From the NCBI GenBank assembly GCA_015680685.1, contig MNCI01016457.1, positions 133,510 through 156,987 on the forward strand: DNA of 23,478 bases. The letters are read 5' to 3'. The notes beneath the pieces were generated by a model, which had not been told where the DNA came from, did not search any database, and saw nothing but the letters and a program-made list of their open reading frames with translations. How positions within the stretch are numbered: the first letter of the stretch is position 1; each line of letters begins with the position of its first letter. This DNA is from Gnetum montanum (lineage: Eukaryota > Streptophyta > Gnetopsida > Gnetales > Gnetaceae). The position numbers and the translations under genes are program-made. This document shows, piece by piece, positions 9,391-18,625 of this stretch.

Positions 9391-10789
9391 CTAGCGTTAA
9401 ACATATCGCCCGAAATGTTCCATACATTTTCAAGCTCCATAATCAGCTATGCCAAACCAATAACCGATGCTCTTGATGTGTTGCCAATTGCATCCATTAG
9501 TACAACACACGTGATAGAATGGTATGACGACATAAAAGAATACCTTCTACCCGGTGAAACACTGCAACACCTAACAAATGCACAAAAAGATGCGGTACGA
9601 AAGCGTTCTCGGAAATATGCACTGGTAGGAGACACATTATGTCATCAATCCTATGAAGGCATATTGCTAACATGCATTAGTAGCACTGATGCCCAAACCA
9701 TCATTGAGCAAGTACATGACAGACTATGCGGAGGACATACAGCACCAAAAGCAATGGCAACAAAAATAAGGCGCTTAGGCTATTATTGGCCACACATGGA
9801 GTATGATTGTCTCTCCAAGGCCAAAACATGCAGTACCTATCAGAGACACGGTAATCTAATCCATGTCCCACCAAATGAGTTGCATACAGCGCAAATCACA
9901 TGGCCCTTTCAAAAGTGGGGGTTGGACCTTATCGGACCAATAACACCCTCATCTTTTGTAGGGCATAGTTTCATTATAACCGTGAAAGAGTATTTCACGA
10001 AGTGGGTAGAAGATGTTCCCCTTCGAAAAACCACATCTAAACACGTATGCAACTTCATTCTTGAAAATATTATGACTCGTTTTGGTACCCCCATGATCAT
10101 CATCACTGATAACGGGCCATAATTCAGTAGTGCCAAAAACAAAACGTTCTATGAAAGTCTTGGGATCAAAAACTCATTTTCATCCCCTTATTACCCTCAG
10201 AGCAATGGGCAAGTAGAAGCCATAAACAAAACCATCATTACAATACTTAAAAAGATTCTTACCCAAAGCAAGAGAAGATGGCATGAACAGCTAGTGTATA
10301 CACTGTGGGCATATCACACTACGCATCGGACTTCGACAGGTAAAATGCCATATAATCTTGTTTATGATTCAGAAGCTATTTTACCTCTAGAATTACAGGT
10401 ACCATCTTTAAGGATCACACTTTTTTGACTCCTCGACGAAGAGAAAAACAATGATCTATGCATCATTGACTTAGATTTGGTGAAGGAGGAACGCATACGT
10501 GCACTCGATCAGATTGAATGGTATCAAAAATAATAACAGCAGCGCCATTGGCACGACATTCATAAGTGCCCCATCAAAGAAGACAATCTTGTACTCAAGG
10601 TCGTTCGAGAACACCCGGACAAATTCTCAGCCAACTGGGAAGGGCCTTACTCAGTCACCAAAGCATATGACAACGGAGCATTCAAGTTAGTTGATATGGA
10701 AGGGAATGAGCTTGAAAATCTGACCAATCAATTGTTCTTGAAACCATTCCATATTTGAGTACAAGCTCAGGTACATGTAAGTCTTGGCA

Positions 10790-11170
10790 TCACAACTATA
10801 AACTGATACCACAACTCGTCCTAGAATCATGACAGTAAACTGATACCATAGAAAGGTCCTGGAATCATGACTTAAAAATGATACCACAACTCGTCTTGGC
10901 ATCATGACGATAAACTGATACCACATAGTGTCTGCAATGACAATAAACTAGCACCCATCCGATATGACAGTAAACTGCCACAGTCCCACTCGTCAGGGTT
11001 CGCTAAGACTATAAACTGGTTTGCCTCTCCACGGTCTGCTAGGACTAGAAACTAGCAATGTACCATCTACCACGATGTTAAACGGGAAATGTCCAATGGG
11101 TCATGACATAAAACTAACCCATGATAGTCCGCTAAGATTAGAAACTGGCAAGTTCATCTCTGGCTCTTCA
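10790..11170 (+). repeat. Tandem AAACTGATACC repeats after pol
   Basis: A 37-38 bp unit (AAACTGATACCACAACTCGT, then CTAGAATCATGACAGT) has starts at 10800, 10838, 10875 and 10912. It then degenerates into looser copies (GTAAACTGCCACAG, ATAAACTGGTT, GAAACTAGCA) up to about 11170. The start is some 40 bases after the pol stop codon. The TAAACTGCCAC core resembles the repeats upstream of pol. Confidence 0.85.
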
Positions 11171-12181
11171 ATCTATGGCTGCATTCAAACTTCATCAGAA
11201 TTGCTGCATCGCTCGCCATCAGCCGATCCTACCAACATTGCCGCCATTCATACACCGTGCCTGAACTCTCATTCGATGCCTTCATTTCATCAGTAGTTGT
11301 TTTAAGTCTAATCTTTCTTATTCACTCATGGTTTTCTTGTCTTTTCAGAGTTGTGTTTGCAGGATGACACTCAGATGTGTTCGCACAAGACTGTACTTCG
11401 TGATAACCAACAAGGTGAGACATTGTTTACAGTGCATGTGACAAGACTAAATCAAACCATTCACTAGTACATCACCCATTTCATATCCCGCCTCTTCCTC
11501 AACACCTTATACTTAGCTACATTCTGAACACATCTGGTATAGCCCGAAACATCGAACATACCATTGCATATTGCGCCACTCTTAAGCACTTACAACCCAC
11601 AACATGGCATTTGAGCATTTTCAAAAAAAAAAAAAAGACGTTGTCACTTCCCGCATAAAAACAAAAGACGGGATGACAGTGGCCTCGAAAGCAAATGCTC
11701 ATGTCTAAAATAATCAAGTGACATCTCGTTGCATGGCTTTGGCTCTCTACCAACAGGTTGCCCCTAAAACATTAAACAAGGGTTGTGTCCCTCCAAAGAA
11801 TGCAACGCATCATCATGTGGCTTTGGTCTTGCCAACAAGTCCTCTCGGACACTAACCAAGAGTCTTGTTCTGCCAAAGGACACACATCGCATGTCTTGAT
11901 TCTGAGTCTGCTAAACAATGACTATTGAAAAGGATCAGCATGACCCATACACACACCAGAGCATCCCCTTTACCCTACACAATCCCTTGGCCAGCTCCTA
12001 ATCTCCAAAATCTCTGTTTCCCTATCCAGCTACAAATTTCACTTCCCCAATCCTAGGTACTATTGAACGCGATGCGATGACATCTAGCCAGGTGCCAACA
12101 GACAAAATTTCTACCAAGTTGCTTATGGTGTTTTATACTTCTTTGTCGACACTTCTCGGGTCGATTCCTCCAAGCGTCAAC
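11171..12181 (+). other. Noncoding region between pol and 3' LTR
   Basis: This is roughly 1 kb without a supported gene. It includes an A-rich run at 11623-11636 and two related stretches near 11760-11890 that both contain GGCTTTGG or TGTGGCTTTGGTCTTGCC together with TCCAAAGAATG / GCCAAAGGACAC. Long noncoding pol-to-LTR regions with short repeats are normal for Tat elements. Open frames of up to about 90 codons here resemble nothing known to me. Confidence 0.5.
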
Positions 12182-12194
12182 AAAGAGGGGCCAA
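12182..12194 (+). promoter_or_regulatory. Polypurine tract of plus-strand element
   Basis: AAAGAGGGGCCAA immediately precedes a TGAAACACC LTR start at 12195. AAAGAGGGGC-type tracts directly before the 3' LTR are the plus-strand primer site of many plant Tat-like elements. Confidence 0.65.
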
Positions 12195-12414
12195 TGAAAC
12201 ACCATAAAATTTCAAGCTTAGTACTTCTCCAACAAGAATCGAGCTAAGTCATGATGTTCCCCAGCATGGCTAAAGCTTGGGGGCCCCACAGACAGCTTCA
12301 AGTGGAGCTGAACTCAACAAGGAGCAGTTCCCTGGGACCCACTGATGACCATGACAACATTTGCTATCAAACATTGCAACTTCAGAGCTCAAAGTACTTA
12401 GTCTTCACTAAGTA

Positions 12415-12965
12415 TGCATCTATAGCGTATACGCCCAGAGTATACACCTCACATGTACGCTCAGCATGTACGACTGAGGTATACGCCTGGCATGCAATCA
12501 CTGAAGACGGCATGTAAATAGCATTTCAGAGCAAGATTTGTTACAAGGCATCAACTCACACAGATAGAGTATTCATCAGACGTTGACATCATGCATCCTA
12601 GAGGCTACACGCTAAGCATGTACACTCTGTATGCCTAGCGTATACGCCTGGCACCCACAGTGTATACGTCCAGCATATATGCCCAGCATCCACAACGTAT
12701 ACGTCCAGCGTATACAGAGTATACATCTAGCGTATACGCCCAGCAGCCACAGCGTATACGCCCAGCATGTACAAAGTCTACAACCAATGTCAACCGAGCT
12801 GAACATCTACAGGCAACATCTTCAGGGCAACTGAATTCAAATCTGGAGAACGAGTGACTTCTTCCATCCTGATCAAGTCTATACGCCGAGGTCACATGTC
12901 TAGCGTGTATACGCTACCATATAGCAATTTACGCTGGCGTATAGCAGTATACGCTAGCGTACAGT
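12415..12965. repeat. GCGTATACGC palindrome repeats in U3
   Basis: Loose tandem units of the form CAGCGTATACGCCCAGCA(Y)CCACA are present. The perfect palindrome GCGTATACGC occurs at 12425 and 12638 and again in the 12725-12765 block. Further decayed forms (GTATACGTCC, GTATACATC) lie between, and the copies continue to about 12960 as ACGCTAGCGTA. This is the same palindrome that fills intron 1 of the fusion gene at 5580-6240. Confidence 0.85.
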
Positions 12966-13049
12966 GCGCTGAACACTTGTAAATTTTATTCTTTTGCACC
13001 CGGTCAACATGCCATGTGTCACCCAACCTGAGTCTAACATCTAAAACTG

Positions 13050-13057
13050 TATAAAAA
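13050..13057 (+). promoter_or_regulatory. TATA box of plus-strand element 3' LTR
   Basis: TATAAAAA lies in the context ACTGTATAAAAATCCC, directly after the U3 repeats. It would place the transcription start near 13080. Confidence 0.65.
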
Positions 13058-13647
13058 TCCCAATTTTTCATTAGATTGGGGTTGGCAAATTTGGGTGAAC
13101 CAGAGAGAAAAAAAGAGATGCTAAGAACCAGAGCAGAGAACCTTGTACGCTGGACCTCAACCCTGTATGTTGAGCATACAGCCTCTATGTTGTGCCTACA
13201 GTTTGAACCTGCATACAGTCATCCTTGCTTCCATCGGGGCTATTCGTCTGCCTTGTGTGAAAGCCACAACTGCGTTAGACTGGCGCATTGTAACTCTCAC
13301 TTTGTAATAATATTGCTACATTTTCTTCCTAAAACCTGTTGCAATTTTTCATTAATTATTTCATGTTTATTATTTATGCCCTTGTATGTTTACACTATGT
13401 TTGCACCAGTTACGTTGTTTACGTTTCGTTGTACATCTGTTACGCCATTCACATATAACCCAGCATATAGCACCTCGGTGTACGTTTGGGGAAATCCTTG
13501 CCTGATCCGCGTGCGGACCACTCAAGGTACTCTACCTTCGTCAATTCCAACTCACCCTCAAGCGGAGGCAGGGTCTTCTATGCGTGTCCGGAGATCTCCC
13601 GGTTTCTGTTTCCTTCCAGTCGGAGACCGACGATTTTGGACGATACA

Positions 13648-14982
13648 CCCGCAACCTAGCCAATGTGCTCATATCAAGGCAGGATATTAATTACATTATA
13701 TCTTATCTATCATTGGTAATTTGTGATTGTGTCATGTGTGTAGATGGCGATCACATGGACAATGGACTGGGATAGGAGGGAGCACTTAGGATGAACTGGA
13801 GAAAAAGCATTTATGCAAGGAATAAGCTTGGTCATGTGGTCATGGATGAATAATGATGTGAACAATTTTGACATCAGTAGCAACATGGCTCATTTCCTTT
13901 TCTCTCTCTCCCTTTAAGCTATCAAATAAGGGTCTAGATGTCATCTATGTATAGTGTTCACCGCAATGGTTATGAACACCAATGCTGTAATATGTTTGTC
14001 GATCCGTTTACCAGGCACTTTGAGTCTATCATTCTATGTCACCGTCAGTTGTAATTTAGTCAATAATCCCATACCTTTCCAATATTTTGTAAGGAACTCG
14101 AGGATGATTTTTTATTCATTCGTTGGGATGTGATGAGTCCCAATATTGGATCCTAGATATTGGACCCCCAATATCGAATACGCAATATCGGAGATGTCGA
14201 AGCGATATCAGACATGTGACGTTGGAACCTATCTAGTTGCCTATAAATAAGAGACAAGGGCACTTGGTTTGGTCTTAGTTTTAGGTTCCTTAGCCGAACT
14301 CTTGTAGTTTTTCCCTTCTAGAGTTAGAATTATTTCTGAGTGCCTGTAGTAGGAGTCATAAAGTGAATGGATCTTTATTTGAGCATTGTGTACGTGAGCA
14401 CACCTTGTGTTTGGAAATAAAAACAAACTTTGTGATAAACCTTGGAACATTTAGAATAGCTTAATTATTTCCTTTCATGTTATTTATTGTTATTTAATGC
14501 TTTCAATAGTTACTTAATGTTATTTCATAGAATTATTAATTGTCAATTACCAATGAATTAGCACATTCATCATGACCAGTTCGAGCATACGTGGGAACAC
14601 TTGGTAACCTAGTAACGACTAGCATTTGGTAATCCTAGTAGTTTTACACTAGTTCAGGATGTGTTTGGAGAGTGGTAACAGATGCTAGTGTTAGGACTAG
14701 TTAGAGAATAGTTAACTAGTTAGATCAAATTTGTTATTAAATTACCTCATTCTTCTCTTTTAAGCAGTAAGAAAATAAAATATAAAAGAATAAAAATCAC
14801 ATACCTCGAGTTTACTTAACCATACAATTGAGCCTTACAAGTAAGCTTGGGAAGACAACGATTGCATAACCCATCCTTGTTCTATGTAGGCACATAAGCA
14901 CTTAATCCTTGGAGTTCGACCGAATCATCCATGAACGCTCGTATTTGTATGGTTGGGCATAGGGGTACCTCGTCGTTCATCA
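13648..14982 (+). repeat. Athila-like LTR, plus orientation, start missing
   Basis: It is homologous, in opposite orientation, to the LTR at 17353-18611. Shared landmarks in order: CCAATGTGCTYCATAT, TGTGTGYAGATGRCG, an AGCAACATG block, a C/T-rich tract, GGATGTCAT, the TATA box, GAGCATTGTGTAC, TTCAGGATGTGT, CTAGTGTTAGGA and finally GCATAGGGGTACCTC ending in CATCA at 14982. The first ~105 bases found in the other copy are absent here, where the plus-strand element ends. Whether it is a solo LTR or the 5' LTR of a gutted element is open, because no primer-binding site is recognisable after 14982. Confidence 0.75.
14242..14249 (+). promoter_or_regulatory. TATA box of left Athila-like LTR
   Basis: TATAAATA lies in TTGCCTATAAATAAGAG. 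It is conserved at the equivalent place in the inverted copy at 18130-18137, which supports a real core promoter. Confidence 0.75.
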
Positions 14983-16300
14983 ATTATTCTTTATATCTTG
15001 AAATTATATTATATTATTGTAATTGAGGCTTTATTACATCCGAAAACCCATAAGATCTATTGGATAGATATTATATTTTCATGAAAAATAAAGACAAAGT
15101 CTACAAATTTACTAAACATCAATGAAGGTAGCAGAAATAAATCATATAATTTTTTTGTTATAACATTGTAACACTGTCTCAAATGGGTAGTCATAGCACA
15201 AAAACGAAACACATATAACACATCTTGAAGGGCTCTTAACTTGCACAACCTATAGATGTGCTCTTCTTGGGGGAGTTGAACCCATCTTTTACTTTTATTT
15301 CTAAGATGACAAGTGTGTTCCTTTATATAATTGACATATAGTATATATATTTTGGAGATAATGTGAGATGTGCCCCCATGTGGAACATTAATGTTGTTAT
15401 CAAATTCATGTTTCTTATCATGTTTTAAATTTAGAGTGATGTAATAGTTACAGTTTTAAAGTTAGGAGCCATAAAGGTTCATTAAGAGTTAGTATTTAAT
15501 TTTGAAAGGTTTAGAGTTTATGTTTAATTTTATGTTACTCAAGATTTCTACAAGGATATCTTCAATTATATCATTGGCTTCTAAGTCTAGTATTTGTATT
15601 AAATGTTCAGGCCACTCAACAAGTTTATCAACAATTGAGATATATATTGAAGGTTAATGGGCTCAAGATCTAAATAGCTTTGGTCTACTTGTCAAATGAT
15701 GTTTCCAAATTATCTCAGAAGATGCAATGTATTAGTCAATTGCTACCACATCTCCATTTGTAAGCCTTGCACATCATAGAATGAAAGTAGAGGTCACATA
15801 GCATCTATTTCATTAGTTTGAGAAAAAATGTCAACTAACCTACTAGGTAGACAATATAATCAAATTGTTACTAAATACATCATATGTCATGGTTTTAACG
15901 TTAGGATGGACTATAGAGTAAGACATATACTTGAAGGAAAAGTGTAGGTTTTCACTACTGATCACAACATGGAAAAAGTTTCTTAAGAAAACAATATGAG
16001 CAACATGAATAACACAAACTGAGAGAGAAACACATTGTTCAATGTAGTTGCAGTGTATTCTAAGGTTTACGTTGATTGGTGTAGTCTTGGCATATTTTGT
16101 ACATTTTATGCTAGGTATCATAAATACATTTCATGCTATGTAATGTGAATATAGTATGAATGATGTTTTATGCCAAGTAGCATAAAAGGTATTTTATGCT
16201 CAGTAATGTAAAATATTTTTATGCAATTTAATGTAAAAGTTAGAGAGTAGGGTTAAAAGGAAAAAAAGAGGTCAATGATTGTTACTTTCATATTTTCAAC
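14983..16300. other. AT-rich stretch without a supported gene
   Basis: This lies between the left LTR and the FCP1-like fragment. Both strands have many stops. The largest open frames (15057-15248 and 15843-16121, minus) show no domain I recognise. It may hold decayed transposon or upstream gene sequence. Confidence 0.4.
16101..16240. repeat. AT-rich TTTATGC repeats
   Basis: Loose repeats of TTTTATGCT, AGTAGCATAAAAGG and AATGTAAAATATT lie just upstream of the second FCP1-like fragment. The pattern resembles the TTTACGCT / AGCGTAAA repeats beside the first FCP1-like gene with the CpG changed to TpG or CpA. Confidence 0.6.
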
Positions 16301-16309
16301 AACAAGAGT

Positions 16310-16475
16310 ATGATATTAGGGAAAAGAAAGTGGTTTGCTAGCAAAATGAAAATAAAAAATGTAGGGTCCAGCAAGGCTATGGAAGAGGCACATGCCATGA
16401 AGACAATGGTCCATGTGATGTTGCTAGTCCTTGGGGCTAATGCCTTAGATATTGCATCATCGTCCAAAATTGTAC
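16310..16475 (+). pseudogene. Possible first exon of the second FCP1-like copy
   Basis: An open frame starts at 16310 and is Lys/Met rich at first (residues 1-40). It precedes the better supported FCP1-like exon by about 650 bases, with AT-rich intron-like DNA between. In position and character it resembles exon 1 of the fusion gene (short, charged, then KAMEEAHAM against AEESEAML). No clear GT splice donor was found, so this is weak. Confidence 0.25.
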
Positions 16476-17130
16476 AGTTCCTTCTTTGTGATTTCTGGAT
16501 CTTATTACTACATTATCTTTTTTTATTTATTCTGGTTATTTTTGTTTCATGTTATCATGTCACACTAGCGTAGAATAATTTATATGTAAAATATTTGTGA
16601 AAATTGTACTCTTCATTTTATACTTGGTCCTAGCATATCATATCTTACGCTATAAATTTTTTTTCACTTTGATGTTCAACCCTAGTGTATTTTCATTTTC
16701 ATGCTACATGATTGCTGAAATGTGTGATGCAGGCCCTAGCATTTGTTTTTGATGATATAGATGTTTTCACATTGTATGGATGGCTTTTGCTAGGACTTAG
16801 TTGGAAATGTGATGGTTGACATAAAATTTTAGCATAATCCAAATTTCATGTTATGACTTATTTTTTACACTAACATTGTGAATCATCTTGAAATATGCTA
16901 TTTTTGCAGTAGTTTATGTTAAACCTTGTTACTTTACTTATTATCTCTCTTTAGGCTAATGATTTATACCAGCATAAAAGTAGTTAGGTAATTTCTATGT
17001 GTGTATTTGAGCTTTTATATACTACACAAGTTGTGATTTCCTATTGCATATTTCATTACTTCCTCATTTATATGTTATCATAACATTATGATTTGTGATT
17101 ATGCTAGTGTGATTTAAGTTAGAAAAATTC

Positions 17131-17337
17131 TAGTTTGCAGGCCATTGCTTAAGAAAATTTTGGTGGTAGTAGAATTAGTGGGCATTTTATGCTTTGTGGG
17201 GATCACAACCCTAAATTTTCCTATCCTTGACATAATAATTAATAAGAATATGCAAGTATGGTTTCATCCTAGAGTATTTGAATTTCTATTCTACTTGCAT
17301 CAAAACTTCAACGTGATCCTCTGTCACATTTGAGTGT
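17131..17337 (+). pseudogene. FCP1-like exon fragment, second copy
   Basis: After an acceptor-like TAGTTTGCAG, a frame reads as a hydrophobic strand with VELVGILC, then VWFHPRVFEFLFYLHQNFNVIL. This is colinear with the fusion-gene exon 2 (IELVGVL, then VWFREEACELLTFML, then FKVVIWSH). The splice acceptor falls at the same place in both copies, and both have Glu where active FCP1/SCP enzymes have the first catalytic Asp. The frame ends at TGA 17332-17334, and the exon is cut off 15 bases later by the Athila-like LTR at 17353. It is a fragment with no catalytic potential. Confidence 0.65.
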
Positions 17338-17352
17338 AACAATAATGGGCAT

Positions 17353-18611
17353 TGATGAGTGATGAGGTACCCCTATGCTCAACCATACAAATATGAGAAT
17401 TTCACGCATGTTCTAGTCAAATTCAAATTACTAAGTGCTTATGCACCCTTATGGAACAAGGACAAGTTGGTTCATCGTTATCTTTCCAAGCTTACCTATA
17501 TGTCACGATTGTATGGTTAAGTAAGCTTGAGGCATATGATTTTTATAGCTTTTATGTTTGTATGTCTTGTGTTAGTAGGGAAGGAGAGAGGTAACTAAGT
17601 GACTAATTTAACTTAACTACTCATTAACTAAGTTCTAACTAATCCTAACACTAGAATCTGTTCCCACTTGCTGTACACATCCTGAACCAGTGCAAACACT
17701 TGTGGGCTATCAAACGCTAGTCATTTCTAAGCTACCAAGTATCACACGTATGCTCGAAGGGTTCGTTCTTGTGTAATTTAATGATTTTCTTAATTGATAA
17801 AAATTAATTGCTACACTAATAACATAAACGTAAAGAGCATAAAATAAAATAAATATATAAGAAAATAAAATAAAATAAATGCATAAGAAAATAAAATAAA
17901 AGAAATGCATAAGAAAAAAATCTCAAGTGCTATAAGGATGAATCAAAGAGCTTGTCTTTATTTCTGTACACAAGCTATGCTCAAGTACACAATGCTCGAA
18001 TAAAGATCCATCCACACTTAGACCTCCTGCTGTGGGCACTTGGAAAATACTCTAAATTTCAAACAAACTACAAGAGCTTAGCTACTTTTCTGCTAAAAGA
18101 CTTCCTCCCAATTGTGTGCCTAGGCACTGTATTTATAGGCTTGGGAGCAACTACTCTAATAATTAGAGTAACNTAGTATTCATGACCATTGTGGTGAACA
18201 CTTGTACATAAATGACATCCAAGCCTTTATTTGGTAGCTTGTAGAGAAAGAGAGAGAAAGAAAATGAAGCATGTTGCTACCAATGCTAAGATTGTGTCTT
18301 CCGTTATTTATCCATAGCCACACCACCAGACTTGCTCCTTTAGTAAATGCTCTAGTTCCAATCTATCCTGAGTGCTTCCTCCAAGCCCAATCCATTGTTT
18401 GTATGATCGTCATCTGCACACAAAACACAGTCACAAATGAGCAAGGATAGATAAACCACAATGCAGTTGATACCTTGCCTCAATATGAAGCACATTGGTT
18501 GAGTTGTGGTTATGGTAGAAACTAGTTCAGAGATTTATCATAGGTGACTACCCAAGGTGTAGGAGTTAGGTGAATAATAAAATGAAGAAAATTGAAAAAT
18601 TTGTTCCAACA
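17353..18611 (-). repeat. 3' LTR of the minus-strand Athila-like element
   Basis: On the minus strand it begins TGTTGGAAC right after a polypurine tract (ATGGGGG) and ends ...CTCATCA at 17353, giving 1,259 bases with TG...CA ends. A TATA box lies at 18130-18137. An AT-rich low-complexity tract (about 17815-17925) follows the probable R region. It is the inverted homologue of 13648-14982. The single N at 18173 lies within it. Confidence 0.8.
18130..18137 (-). promoter_or_regulatory. TATA box of right Athila-like LTR
   Basis: The minus strand reads GCCTATAAATACAG. It matches the TATA box at 14242-14249 in the other LTR copy. Confidence 0.75.
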
Positions 18612-18625
18612 CCCCCATGACTAAG
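18612..18625 (-). promoter_or_regulatory. Polypurine tract of Athila-like element
   Basis: The minus strand reads CTTAGTCATGGGGG directly before the LTR start TGTTGG. It would be the primer site for plus-strand DNA synthesis. The same 14-mer occurs at 19920-19933. Confidence 0.65.

Larger units (their letters stand above)
7144..10758 (+). pseudogene. Tat-like Ty3/gypsy pol: RT, RNase H, second RNase H, integrase
   Basis: A single frame of 1,205 codons ends at TGA 10756-10758. It is broken by stops at 8287, 8380, 8494, 8632, 8773, 8839, 9208, 9322, 10120, 10426, 10531 and 10534, with no frameshift. Domains in order: reverse transcriptase (about 7690-8330, active-site YVDD at 8143-8154), its RNase H (about 8560-8960), a second archaeal-type RNase H with catalytic Asp 9040, Glu 9154, Asp 9226 and Asp 9376, and integrase (about 9700-10758). 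The integrase keeps Asp 9925, Asp 10108 and Glu 10216 and a C-terminal WEGPY motif. The dual RNase H is typical of the Tat lineage. The second Cys of the integrase zinc finger is Tyr (CSTY). Gag and protease are missing upstream. The copy is dead. Confidence 0.93.
12195..13647 (+). repeat. 3' LTR of the plus-strand Tat-like element
   Basis: It runs from TGAAACACC after the polypurine tract to ...GGACGATACA at 13647, about 1.45 kb, with TG...CA ends. The U3 (12195-13045) carries GTATACGC repeats and a TATA box follows at 13050. R/U5 (13080-13647) is noncoding; the 204-codon open frame at 13076-13690 has no recognisable protein features. The right end is supported by the switch to Athila-like LTR sequence just beyond it. 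The matching 5' LTR was not found in the window. Confidence 0.6.

Noticed and set aside
7144-10758. Stop codons repaired by RNA editing
   Set aside because: The frame conservation invites the idea, but this is a nuclear retroelement with other damage (zinc finger Cys to Tyr) and some stops do not derive from C; ordinary decay is simpler.
12612-12895. Open frames rich in Tyr-Ala/Arg-Ile-Arg within the GTATACGC repeats, on both strands
   Set aside because: The periodic peptides come from translating the DNA repeat in several frames, which is not evidence of coding.
13076-13690. 204-codon plus-strand open frame
   Set aside because: It starts right after the LTR TATA box, crosses the proposed LTR boundary, and has no domain or consistent composition.
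13648-18611. A DNA transposon with 1.3 kb terminal inverted repeats
   Set aside because: The right arm adjoins a polypurine tract and a gypsy pol in proper order, and both arms have TATA boxes and TG...CA style ends, so they are LTRs.
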